From positions 248,001 to 312,000 of the forward strand of contig NOWV01000064.1 of NCBI GenBank assembly GCA_003344405.1: a stretch of 64,000 nucleotides of DNA, written 5' to 3'. Under the pieces are notes generated by a model. It searched no databases, was not told the DNA's origin, and saw only the letters and a program-made list of their open reading frames with translations. Each line of letters starts with the position of its first letter. Position 1 is the first letter of the stretch. The DNA is from Trichoplax sp. H2 (Eukaryota; Placozoa; Uniplacotomia; Trichoplacea). Positions 52,801 to 63,859 of this stretch are shown piece after piece. The position numbers were made by a program, and so were the translations under genes.

Positions 52801-53868
52801 CAGACAGGCGTTGTGATTTGATTTAATTACAAAATAACTTTTTTTAGTTATTTGAGATGTAGCAGGATAATATATTCTGAATATTAGAAGCAAAGATGGT
52901 TTCACTTTCGGATAAAATGCATACATTAGAGAAACTGTAAATCCAAAAATTATGAATTGGGATAAAACGGAAAAATAGATATAATATTTACTAGATCAGT
53001 ACTTAAAATGAAAGGAATAGGAAACGTTCATATTGAGAATGGATCAGACTGAATTAGATGTATTAAAATTAAAATTAGAATCATAAAGGTTTCAGAGCAT
53101 TGATTAGTGTAGTAATCGAATTTTGTTTTACCTGGTTTGTTTGGATCGATTTTGGTAATAGCTACGGTAGAAGCCATAACGTCTATTAACTACAATTTGA
53201 CTTTTAAACCATAGATGTAACTGATAATGATGGCCGCCGATTAAATGATGATCGAGTTGTATATGAAACAATTCATTTTTTAAATCTTGCTGAACGTGAA
53301 GGATATGGTATTTCAGTCCATTGCCATAAACAGCCATCCGTTGGATATCAATATCTTTTTTATGCAAAACAATTCTATCGGTCCTATTCAAACAGAGAAT
53401 TTCAATTTTACTTCTGCCAATAATATATAATTGTTGATAATTAGGCTGTAAATCGATTTCATAATGTAAAGGTTTGATTTCATCTGGTAAGCGTTCGATT
53501 CGATCGAAGGTCGTATCATTTTCAATAATAGAGGAATTAAATTGGGATGACAGCAATGAATTCAGATAAAGGTTAGAAATAGTGGGATTAGCTTCAAATG
53601 TGCTAGTATTATGAGTATTTTCCTGCTTTATTTTATCCTGACTTGTAAGCAAAGTCATAGTAATAAGAAGTACTACTATTGCTACGACAATTGAAATTAG
53701 GATAATATCAGCTTTCTTGTTCATTTTAGCAGGCAACATGGCTAGCGATCTGAAAACGTTGTTATCCTCTCTAGAAATATCGGCCACATCATCTTTCTCT
53801 ACTCGTTGATATGAATGCATGTTCCATGCGATAGTATCACTACTTTTTATCACGCTTCCTTGCTTCAC
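43849..53868 (-). CDS. type II membrane M1 zinc aminopeptidase (aminopeptidase N family)
   Basis: Ectoenzyme that trims N-terminal residues from peptides. Sixteen exons join in phase: 53132-53868, 50499-50772, 49971-50091, 49509-49663, 49187-49300, 48195-48329, 47892-48023, 47011-47159, 46466-46630, 46184-46228, 45938-46082, 45668-45741, 45475-45576, 45091-45258, 44419-44559 and 43849-43990, giving 932 aa. A short cytoplasmic tail precedes one membrane helix (residues 53-75, [20 protein letters not shown]), so it is type II. Exon 2 has [13 protein letters not shown]. Exon 4 has the exopeptidase motif VAGMENWG and the zinc site HEIAH; exon 5 supplies the third zinc ligand in [38 protein letters not shown] and the C-terminal ERAP1-like helices follow ([12 protein letters not shown]). 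Many N-x-S/T sites fit an extracellular domain. All catalytic parts are present. Orthology to ANPEP, ENPEP, LNPEP or TRHDE cannot be settled by eye. Intron 1 is 2.36 kb and repeat-filled. Confidence 0.95.
51300..52045. repeat. degenerate ~115-125 bp tandem repeat in aminopeptidase intron 1
   Basis: The element (a)agaaat(t/c)tatatg(t/g)gtagcaatg occurs near 51324, 51440 and 51555 and in weaker form near 51685. A second landmark, aattcttag(c/t)cgtttttg..tactg, occurs near 51408, 51520, 51656, 51806 and 51985. Units are far more diverged than those of the 4.5-5.3 kb minisatellite, so the array is old. Confidence 0.55.
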
Positions 53869-56690
53869 TATTTAAGAAGAAAGAAATTTAGAACAAAGAA
53901 ATTAGAGGATCTAATCATTCTTCTTTATCATAGAAGTGATTAATTTTTGAGCATTTTAAACTATTCATTTACACACTTTACGATTACAGGAAAAAATAAC
54001 ATCCTACTCCCCAAATTTTCAATCTCTATTACCGTTTTAAAAGTAATCAGAATTTACGATAACGCATTAAGTTTAATAAAGAATAATAAAGTTGAAAGGT
54101 TTTTATAAATTTAATCAGCAGCAGTTGATCTACAGTGGAATAAGGTCAATACTTCATCGAAGGAAATGTGTAAATAATATTGTTTTAAATGTTTCTTACA
54201 TATAATTTATGATGTAGTATATACTTTAATCTTTAGGTATTCTGGAAGAAAATGAAATAGAGCATAACCGTCTGAAATGGGAAATGTCAAGATTACATGG
54301 CAATATAATTTCAAAGTCATGGCGTGCAAAGTATTCTAGCTTTCTAACATGATCTATGCTGTAATCTCAAACTGTTATTGCAGGCTATGAATAAAAAAGA
54401 ATGCCGCAATATCTTTATTATGTCCTGTTCATTTTATCACTTTTGCTTGTTAAAAGGCAATAGTAAATTGACTACAATATGATTGTAATAGTGTAATGTA
54501 ATGCATATGAGAAGTCTACATGAAATGCTCATAAAATGAATAAACCGTAACTTAGATATGGAAAAATTCGTAAATTTTATAACAATAAGTATATTCAAAT
54601 AGCGCTATCGTTACAAAATGTTCATATATGTGGATAGACAAGAAATTGGCGTCATTCCATATTTAAAATATTTTCCTTTGCTTTTACTATTCTAGACTTA
54701 ACGAGAGTTTAGAGTCAAGTAATCGTAGTAAAGGATAGAATCGATTGAAATGCTAGGCAGATCTGTTAAATAAGTCAGAATCTTTTTACTTTTTCTTTGA
54801 TAGAGATCGTATTATAATAAAAATCGATATTAAATTCTTTCTCTCAAGCTGCAACGTCGTAAATTAATGTTAGTAGTTGAAATCAATGTTGATTAAATAT
54901 AGTATAGCTTCTACTAGGCTGTGAAGATACAATTTGCATCCATGATACTATTCATGCATACTTATATAAGGTGCTAGATCTATTGAAACTAAGGGTAGTA
55001 CCTGCATTATTATACTTAGTAATTTCTAAAATAATTGAAACGTATTAATCATCGTCATGATCTCGATTAAGTTAGATGTATATATTATCAGAGCTATACG
55101 TATGCGATACGCACTATATATCCCCTTATTCAAATACTAAAGATACAGAGATTTCAATGCATTAGTATTAACTAATTGGATGATTTCAACATTTTTTTAA
55201 TCATTTTTTACCTTTTCTGGACCTTAAAAAAATAAGGCGATTCGTTGATGGAAGAATGATAATTTAATGAATGAACTAGAGCAAAGGGAGTAATCATTTA
55301 TATAGGTAAATATTCGAGCCTAGGTCATCAGAGGGATACAATAAATATACGGCTAATTTAAAATTCATTAATTTTAATTGATAAAAGCCGGCAGCATAGT
55401 AAATTAAAATTGTTCTGACATAATTAATTCTATCAATTCTATTATCGCGTCATATTAAATAATATAAAGGAATTGAATTTGCATTGAATAAAATCAAAAC
55501 AACAATACTAGCCTAGAATGGTATGAAAATAATAATTTACACTAGTAATTACTTGATAGGTGCAAGCCGTGGATAATTGTATCTTTTTTTATATCGAACT
55601 TTGAAATCTTTTTTAAGATTGCGAAAGTAATGGTTAAAAAAAGTAAACATAAGATGATATTGACTGTTTTACCGTACTATATTTTAATGCAATAGAAGCA
55701 ATTGTTTCGATTCAACAATTATACTCATTTCGTCACCTAACCTTTATTAACATTGATCGAATTGCCCATTAGCTAGCCTAATAGTGTTATGCAATTTACA
55801 TTTTTTAATATTAAGAATCCCATAATAAAGATCATGGCATATTATGCTACGTCTACAAACGGCATTGCAAATTTGGATTCGATGACTTAAAAGCTCAATC
55901 ACTTTATCTACTAGTTCTAAATCCTATTTAATACAGTCAAGATGACGATACATTTTTTAGCTAAAACTATTAATACACGTATCATATCATTTATTTTCTC
56001 TTCCTATAGATAATATGATAACCATAGTAATAAATAGGAGTAATGCTAATCTAACATTGATACTAATCTGTTTGCAAAATGACGACTTGATAGTCATCAT
56101 TTTTCGATAGAAAATAGGATATGGATGGTAATATTCGCTATTAAATAATTCCATACTATTTAAATAAAAGACCACTTTGCTGCTAATTTAATATTACAGT
56201 AGCAATTTGTATGCGAATTACAGATGCATTGATTCAAGGCTGTCATCCATGTTATATTTTACAGGTAGTAGATTATGTTCATATAGCGTAGATCTCTGCT
56301 TTTACAATACAGAAAGGCTGACTTAATTGCATAGAATATTTAATTTTGAAACAAGCAATCTAAAAATAAAACATAACAACGTCAAGTATCGATCTGAAAG
56401 TATCATCTATAAATAATTGAATTAGAAACAGCATATGTTCACACTCAGAGCTAAAATCTATCTATTCTAAATAACTCATTCAAAGAGAATGTAATATATA
56501 CGAAAATGATTATAATACAATTTTACCTTATTGAAACTCTTTTTCTTGAAACAAATTAACATAAGAGCGAATTATAACTATGATTTTACTATTTTAAACG
56601 TACAAAATTACCCAGGAGATGAGTTGATTGTATATTTTATTAAATAGAATCACTATCGAATCATCCCGTTTACAAAAATCCAAATTTCAT

Positions 56691-57290
56691 TTAGTCAGCT
56701 AGCAAATATAGACATCTATAAATATCTATCTTATTAGAAATCCGTTTTGCACAAGTGCTAAAATAGCCATATTGTTCAATAGATAATGGATTAATTAAAT
56801 GTATAGGAAATGGTGAAACAATACCGTCTAATTTGACATAAAATTGTCTCATTGTTTCTACTTCACTATTAACAGTCATAGCATATCAAAGATTACGCTT
56901 ATCATTATAACTATAGCCGGAAAACTTTGAATAGCTGCTTCAATGTTGAACATATAATAGTCTTGATGGCTGTGTTTAATTTTCTCTTTAAATTTTTTAA
57001 CGTACACCCACACTGATAGTTTACAACTCTACTTTACTCTAGTTTTCCTTCTAGGTCTATCACCTATTCATAATTATCCCCTCTTTTCATGACAGGTGCG
57101 GAGCATTGATGATAATAACCCTTCGATTATTTTTGGCTAACCTATCTGATTGTAGTATGGTATCTATTGATGGAAAGTTACTATTCTCAATACCAACTTC
57201 ATGATAGAGGATATCGCAGATTAGCTGGCAATATTGATTGCAGGAAAATACTGCCATATCAAAAGTGATATGAAATTTTATTAAATCCAA
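56691..57290 (-). other. two weak open frames, possible exons of an unknown gene
   Basis: Frames of 67 codons (57087-57290) and 62 codons (56691-56879) lie close together on the same strand. Both have varied, non-repetitive amino acid composition (QFYVKLDGIVSPFPIHLINP; AVFSCNQYCQLICDILYHEV). I see no clear donor/acceptor pair joining them and recognise no family. They may be chance frames. Confidence 0.2.
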
Positions 57291-57493
57291 AATACGAAAT
57301 TGAAATTTCCTTGTTACTACGCTTTATAAAACCTGTATATTATATTGGATAAATTTACAACACTAGATACATAATAATTGAAATACATGATCACCCTATC
57401 GAGACTATGAATACAATTATTTTATGTAAACTAATGCTATGCACGATCTATAAATAAAGAAAAGTAAATAAATATGAATGCATTTTCTTTATT

Positions 57494-57718
57494 ACAAGTA
57501 AAATAAGAGTAAAGAAAAAATGTCCTCGCAATAAAGTATGTATGCTCTATATATTAAGATCAAGCATATTAATAATAATGACCATTAGTTTTTTTTGCTT
57601 TGATTGTAAAATAATAGCTAAAGAAATGCCCTCTCAATAATGTATTTATGCTCTAGGTATTGACTTTGAGGGTATTAATAATAATAATGACTATTAGCAT
57701 TTTTTTCTTGTCTTAAAA
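57494..57718. repeat. imperfect tandem duplication, ~113 bp units
   Basis: Two adjoining copies share aagaaa(a)aatg(t/c)cctc(g/t)caataa, gtatgctcta-like segments and attaataataatgac(c/t)attag, followed by a T-run. They are non-coding and clearly diverged. Confidence 0.6.
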
Positions 57719-59417
57719 AAGACCGATCGTTCATAGATATACGGTACAACATTATCTTGATTTCATTACTGCCTAATTAATTAGTCATTGCGATCACATA
57801 CCGTTACAGTAGTCACTCTTTGTCGTTATATTTAGAAATATGCAAAGTAATATCATTAGTATTAACAAGTGAGGTAAATGAGTCAACACGCGCATTTAAC
57901 ACTTTTACTATCAGACGTATTGTATTGATCGGGTACTGCTCATTTGCTCAAGTTAATTTAACAGGCTATTTATTGCGTTGACTCCCTTGATTCAGTTTCT
58001 GTCGTATTTTTTTAGTTCATCATTTGCTACAGTACTCAACTATGGTGGCTAATCTAGTAAAATAGATGATATTGTAGTATCATCCAAAAGAATGAGTTTG
58101 AGATGATGTCACTGAATCGGAAAACGGATAGGAACGAGATAGCTAAAAATGCAAACTGTTACTTCATCTATCCGTGCAATAAAAGCCGATAGCTATCATG
58201 GGAAAGTCAGGCTTATGCCCTCCATTAATATTGTATTACTAATAATTTGCTTGATATCAGCTATCCAGATATTAGGTGTATTGATAACTCATTACAGCAT
58301 AAGTTATGCTGTTGAACATTTGAATACCCATCTATCTTGCAAGTATTTGCACCAGGTCTGCAATAAGTCTTTTAACATCGTTCAATGTCCAATATACAGG
58401 TATCCATATTTATAACTGAACTTTACTGATTGTCTCTGCTATAAAGATGGTGATACAGTAGAAAAAAGATGAAGATGTCTTCATTTCTACCAGTCTTGTC
58501 ACAGTCTTAGTAGAGTGATTTCTCAAGCCCTAGAATGGGTACGCGCTCGCGCTCGTGTGCATGTCGAATTTTCTGAAACATTTTATTCCATATATTGTAA
58601 TACGCGTCAGTATAAATAAGTTTTAGAATATTCCATGATTTACTATGGATATGATACGGCCGTATAAGATATGCATATACGAACATATACCAATCTTAGA
58701 TAACTTCCACATGCCGTATTGGGATTATCTAAGTATGATTATTTCCAACTTTGTATATTCTGAATCCGCCTGGTGCTATATGCGCGCATGGATAAAGGTA
58801 TCGTATATGCTCGTACGTTTTATATGGCGCTCAGTCTAACTAACTTATCTCTGTGCCATCTCTAAGTCTAATGATAAATGAAACGCTATCTACCGTTAAT
58901 CATCTTGTTTCCGTCTCCATCAAGAATATCTACACTATAGTCTCCTCTTTTGCTATACTATTTCGACAATTTATTACAATTCTCATATTTTTTTCTTTTT
59001 CTCTCCGATGATTGAAGAAAAACGACCAGAGCTGCAGGAGATACGGTGTAGAAGTTTACAGTATGCGGATCGTTTCTACAGTACAGTATAGAACAAGCAT
59101 GTTTATTTTCTTTTCAGACGTAGAAAAAGGGGAAAAATATTACTATAGCTAATCTAAAATAGCTATACTTTACAATATTATGTAGCTAGAGAGCTGAACT
59201 TTTTATACGAGTTGATAGAATTACGCTACTCGTGATGGCCATTATAAAATTCTCAAACAATATCAGTTTAAAGACAAAATCTGCTACAGTACAAAGTGAA
59301 ATTTTGTCCGAAGGTACTGTATGGTCTAGTCGGTCCTGACTCCTGACCTAGCTGTCCCCGTGACTCATTCCCATCCGTCCTGTCAGTCCAGTCTAATCCA
59401 GTTCAGAGTCGAGCTGC

Positions 59418-59466
59418 TGTACAGTGTACAGTACAGTGTACACTACAGTATACTGTACTGTAGTGT
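59418..59466. repeat. ACAGTGTAC/TACTGTAC palindrome cluster
   Basis: Consecutive self-complementary blocks (gtacagtgtac, agtacagtgtacact, acagtatactgtactgtag) lie about 75 bp upstream of the GATD3-B start codon. They could form hairpins or be a repeated protein-binding site; nothing more can be said from sequence. Confidence 0.6.
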
Positions 59467-59537
59467 AGAGTTAAGCACTAGCAGAGGTAAAGTGCAAGCT
59501 GCAATTCATCCGTGAACAAGAGCTCATTTTGTTGCAA

Positions 59538-61871
59538 ATGTTTTCGAAAGGCTTCCAACTTATTTCTCGCCGACTTATTTCCACTACACCTGGTGTCATG
59601 TCTACGCCCAAGAAGATAGCTCTGGTATACGAGTATTGCATGATAAAAGAATATGATAAGAGGATTATTATACGTGTACAGTAGAGGAAAGAAACGATTT
59701 GCTGACTATTTGCTGTTGACTATTGAGGCGATGATTGATGATGATGATACGCGAGAAAAAAAAAAATAGCTACAGTCTACCGAAAAATGAATACTGCACC
59801 CATAGTATGCAAAGGAATAATCAGTTACAGTCACTCATATAGACATACTGTATCATCTTACTTAACGAATTGAATTATGCAGTATCTCATATTTGCTGTA
59901 AGAGAATCAACCGGTATAATAACAATTATATCAATCTAGTTTAGAAAAGGTGCTATAAAATGAATCGATACATTAATTTACTCAGACTTCTTTTGAGTAC
60001 AGTATTTTGCCTCAATATTCCCACATACAATTATAATGATTCACTTAGAATAGTTGTTATCAATGATATCAAGTTATTTTAATATAATTTACTCTACGGA
60101 GTATACGCTTATGTAGTAAAATTAGACGCGTGCCTAACACAGGAACTCATTTTCTCTTGTAGGTTTTATCTGGCTGTGGAGTCTTCGATGGAAGCGAAAT
60201 CCACGAAGCTTCTGCGTAGGTTTCTAGATGTAGGAAGTTATAGTGGTAATAATGCATGATTTATCTTTATAGTTGTTAGGATTTGACACCAGCTGTCCCA
60301 TAAGTATGCCTATACAACGTAATATTTACAATATATTGAAATAGCGTACTATTTATGTACGATTCGGTACGAGCATATGTATACTGTACTGTATTGTCAA
60401 AACTGCCATTAGACTCTGCAAGAATTCTAATAGACGTTATTGTTAGTCGCTTTGCACCTAATGTATAAGTCAATAAGTTACTATACTTCTAGAAATCCAT
60501 TTTATCTTACTGATAAAACGATAAAGTAAGTTATTAAATAATGATTTCAATGCTATTTTTTTAATACTTTAGTGCTTTAGTGAGCTTAAGTCGTGAAGGA
60601 GTGAAATACTCTATATTTGCGCCTAATATTCCACAAATGCATACTATCAATCATCTAAATGGACAGGAGGAAAGTGTCAACAGGCAAGTCCAAACTTAAG
60701 AGTATTATAGACATGTCAACAACTATGTTTATAAAGTGTACTAACATGCTAGATGAAGATTGTTCTATTGATTGAAGTGAATGATTATACTTGTAATTGC
60801 TAGAAACGTTCTTCAAGAATCAGCACGAATTGCTCGAGGTAATATCGCAGCTCTTGATACTTTGGTAGCCAATGATTATGACGCCATTGTATTCCCTGGA
60901 GGGTTTGGAGCAGCGAAGAATTTGTATGTTGGTGATTAAATTACTGCATAAGTGATTAATCTAGTTACAAATTTGATATCTTGTCATATAGATTATGTAG
61001 TAGTACTAATATTGCACGGAATTATTCTCTGCTAGGTCTACTGTTGCAGTTAAAGGCCCAGACTGTGAGGTAAATGATGAAGTGCAACGTGTTATCGTAG
61101 ACTTTCATAAGTTGAAAAAACCCATGGGGTAAGAATCAATAGAAGAGACAGTTAATTTGATTTTGAAATAGATTTATTTACGTTTTAATAATACAAAAAT
61201 TTTAGCAATATAGTTCTAGAAAATGTATCATACTTTCATCATGTGATTAAGCACAATCTTGTTACTTTCTACAAAATTTTAGATTTTGTTGCATCGCCCC
61301 AACAATCGTGGCCAAGGTCTCTTAGGAAGTTAATTTTAGTCATATCCTTTCTTAGCATTATCTTCATATGATGATTTAGTATAATGCCAATTTATAATTT
61401 TTATCAACGCATAGGTTCTTGGAACGGGTGAAGTAACTGTAGGGCAGAGTAAAAACGACGACGGGAAATGGCCTTATGCCGATACTGCACAAGCAATTGA
61501 AAAAATGGGAGCCAAGCATGTCGATACAGCTGTTAATATATCCTTTCTATGCTATAAAAGTAAATTTTAAATTGGTAGCGGTGTTCTTGCTACTTGCACT
61601 GTACAGTGATGAGCGCTGGTTCGTATTTTGTCAATCCAACTTAAAAAATGATGGTACCTATCATCTACAGTTGACAGCACTAATAACTATAACATTATAA
61701 ATATAGCCCAATTTTATGACTGATAAACATTTGCTTAACTGCTTTCACGAAATTCATGTTGATCAAGAAAATCGCGTAGTGACAACTGCTGCATTTATGT
61801 GCGACGCCGACTTTCATGTGGTACACGATGGTGTTGCTGCCATGGTCCAAACAGTTCTTAAGATGGCCTAA
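59538..61871 (+). CDS. GATD3: GATD3/ES1-like class I glutamine amidotransferase-fold protein, copy B (mitochondrial)
   Basis: Paralogue of copy A at 39.9 kb. Eight exons: 59538-59624, 60163-60215, 60573-60683, 60804-60923, 61036-61128, 61283-61316, 61415-61537 and 61749-61871, giving 247 aa. Every intron sits at the same position and phase as in copy A. The N-terminus [19 protein letters not shown], rich in Arg and Ser/Thr with no acidic residue, is a typical matrix-targeting presequence, matching the mitochondrial location of human GATD3; a second Met starts at the point aligned with copy A. Motifs: [59 protein letters not shown] and the canonical nucleophile elbow GFCCIAP. Intron 3 is GC-AG (AG/gcaagt at 60684) and intron 7 is AT-AC. 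Without these non-canonical introns the frame breaks; with them the protein aligns end to end. Confidence 0.95.
61538..61748 (+). other. U12-type AT-AC intron in GATD3 copy B
   Basis: The intron starts ATATCCTTTC, an exact match to the U12-dependent 5' splice-site consensus ATATCCTT. It ends TTTCAC. A branch-site match TTGCTTAAC (61731-61739; consensus TTCCTTAAC) lies about 10 nt before the end, the short distance typical of minor-class introns. Removing it joins ...DTAVN to EIHVDQENR in phase 0 and restores family sequence; no GT-AG pair does this. Confidence 0.92.
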
Positions 61872-62769
61872 ACAGTCGGGATTCATGTCATCGCTCTGAT
61901 AATATTATATAATTTGGTCGAATTGTAATTGCAGTATAAGAACTAATTCGGTCCTCCTAAGTACAGTTCTGTACTGTAGATTAATTTTCTAGACTACATT
62001 TATAATGTCCTTAAAATTTAAACCTATCCAAAGCAAATATACATTCAAATACTTTATGAAGCGGCATGTCTCTGCATCTCATCAAGATTGTTGTATTTGC
62101 CCAATTACGTCGGGTGAAATGATATCTAATGACATAATCATAATACTATCGTGGTATTGCTGAGAAACTTTACAACTAATTTAGTGAGTAAGTTTTTCAG
62201 GTCGATAAGTAAATGATAATAAAGGTATTAATCGTGCCATGCAATTGTTATAAATATAAAGACTACGTCCTGTATTAACTCTGGAAATTATTTTAAACAA
62301 TACTAAAATCATAATTTGTACGAAAACAGATCTTTTAATTAAAAATTTAAATCATGTCAAACTATCATTTGAGTAAGTCGCATATGAATACATAGTTCAA
62401 TATTGACCTATTTGATATATCATAATTACAAATAACAGTGTCACTTGCTCTATAGCCGATAAATCATCTGTGAGGAAATTATAAAATACAGTATGTTATA
62501 TTAACTACTGATAACAGAATATACATTTGCATATGTAGTAATACTTTCTATATTTGAAAATGATCAGTTCTTTATGAATCGTAAAGATTCCAAGTCAATC
62601 TCTAGAAAATACTAAATTCTTAACTAGGTAATTAAGTCAAAAAGTCATTCATTCTCTATTCACTATTGAAAGATTATCATACACAAGAAAAGAATGTCAG
62701 AATTGATTGTCATGACGTTGCTATGTTAGGCTACAATGTAGGAGAAACAACTATATATATTATTAAGCA
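61872..62769. other. convergent intergenic region GATD3-B / RAB24
   Basis: About 900 bp of AT-rich sequence between opposing stop codons. No gene or clear repeat seen. Confidence 0.5.
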
Positions 62770-63859
62770 TTAACCACAGCATGATTTCTTTTGAGCAGGA
62801 GCAGAGCTGCTATCCACATTAAATCCTTGCTTAGGTTCATCTATATAAGTACATTTAAGTAATTTGATTATTATAACAATACTTGTATATCTAAAATTCC
62901 GTTAATAATTACCAACTTATTTTAAAGTATTTAGAATCAGCACAGTACCATAAGATAGGACTGCTTCTAAGCATTCCTTTGTCATTACATCAATTACCTG
63001 CAGGTGATATTACATTATCCCTTATGAGATCTTCAGCAATTTGGAAAAATAATGATTCTAAAGACAAATTATACATTGATATTAATAGGATGTGGTGTGA
63101 TATGATAACTATATCATCAACGTGATTACTTGCACATCGTCATTTTTATCTGCTATTAATCTTCCGATATTAATATTGCAAATTATATAGTACAATGCAT
63201 TGATATTAATAGAATGTGGTACGATATGATAACTATATCATCGACTTGATTAATTGCACATCGTCATTTTTATCTGTTATCAGTCTTCCAATATTAATAT
63301 TGTCAATTATATCAGTACAATACGGAAATCCTTTCGTACTTGTATACAAGTATAAAACAATAATGGTAAAAAAGATTTTTCAGTTTGTTCACGACAGTTA
63401 AACTACTTTTTCATAGTTGTTACCTCATTGCATCCTTATAATATCATTAAAATTATTACGTTAGAATATTTCGCAAGCTTTAGTGTAAACATACACTGAA
63501 TAAGACATATATACGCCATGAAAGATTGTACAATGTAAAACTTACCAACACTTTCACCAGTTACGCTAGAAGTTTCAAATGCTTTTGCACGTACGTCTGA
63601 AGGATGTTGGGTAATTATATTAGCATGATCATATAATAACACAAGTAGAGGCTTATAATAGTATAGTAACTATAAGAAGGTAATCAATAAGATAATTATA
63701 CCGTGCTGTATTAGCAGCATTACCCTAGGCAAAATAAGTCTTACACATAATAAATTATTTACCGTCAGCTAGTGCTTGGATGTCACTGTGCGATACTGCA
63801 CGTGCTTTGTCACCGCTGATTAAGTCCTTTTTGGTACCACATAAATAGACCTTACAAGC
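62770..63859 (-). CDS. RAB24: Rab24-like small GTPase, C-terminal half (5' part beyond the window)
   Basis: Small GTPase of the Rab family; Rab24 is linked to late endosome/autophagosome traffic. Four in-phase exons are visible: 63763-63859 (CKVYLCGTKKDLISGD), 63546-63596 (VRAKAFETSSVTGESV), 62998-63057 (FFQIAEDLIRDN) and 62770-62840. The P-loop and switch regions must lie to the right of the window. The G4 base-specificity motif reads TKKD rather than NKxD, as in Rab24 (TKSD), and G5 is ETSS. YLCGTK and the spacing to FETSS match Rab24 better than other Rabs. The protein ends AQKKSCCG; two cysteines three residues from the end form a CCx-type geranylgeranylation signal (vertebrate Rab24 ends CCHH). 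The gene is convergent with GATD3-B. Nothing between 63860 and 64000 could be assigned to an exon with confidence. Confidence 0.88.
63073..63322. repeat. 125 bp tandem duplication inside a RAB24 intron
   Basis: Two copies start attgatattaatag(g/a)atgtgg at 63074 and 63199. Both contain the near-palindrome atgataactatatcat and tgcacatcgtcatttttatct. Copies differ at about one base in ten, so the duplication is fairly recent. Confidence 0.85.

Larger units (their letters stand above)
53869..59537. other. long gene-poor region upstream of the aminopeptidase
   Basis: 5.7 kb without a firmly supported gene, the longest such stretch here. It includes the aminopeptidase 5' flank, two weak minus-strand open frames at 56691-57290 (own entry), a tandem duplication at 57494-57718 and weak plus-strand frames at 58149-58415 (88 codons, one hydrophobic segment, NIVLLIICLISAIQILGVLI) and 58645-58839. 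The GATD3-B promoter lies near the right end, beside an ACTGTAC palindrome cluster at 59418-59465. Confidence 0.5.
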
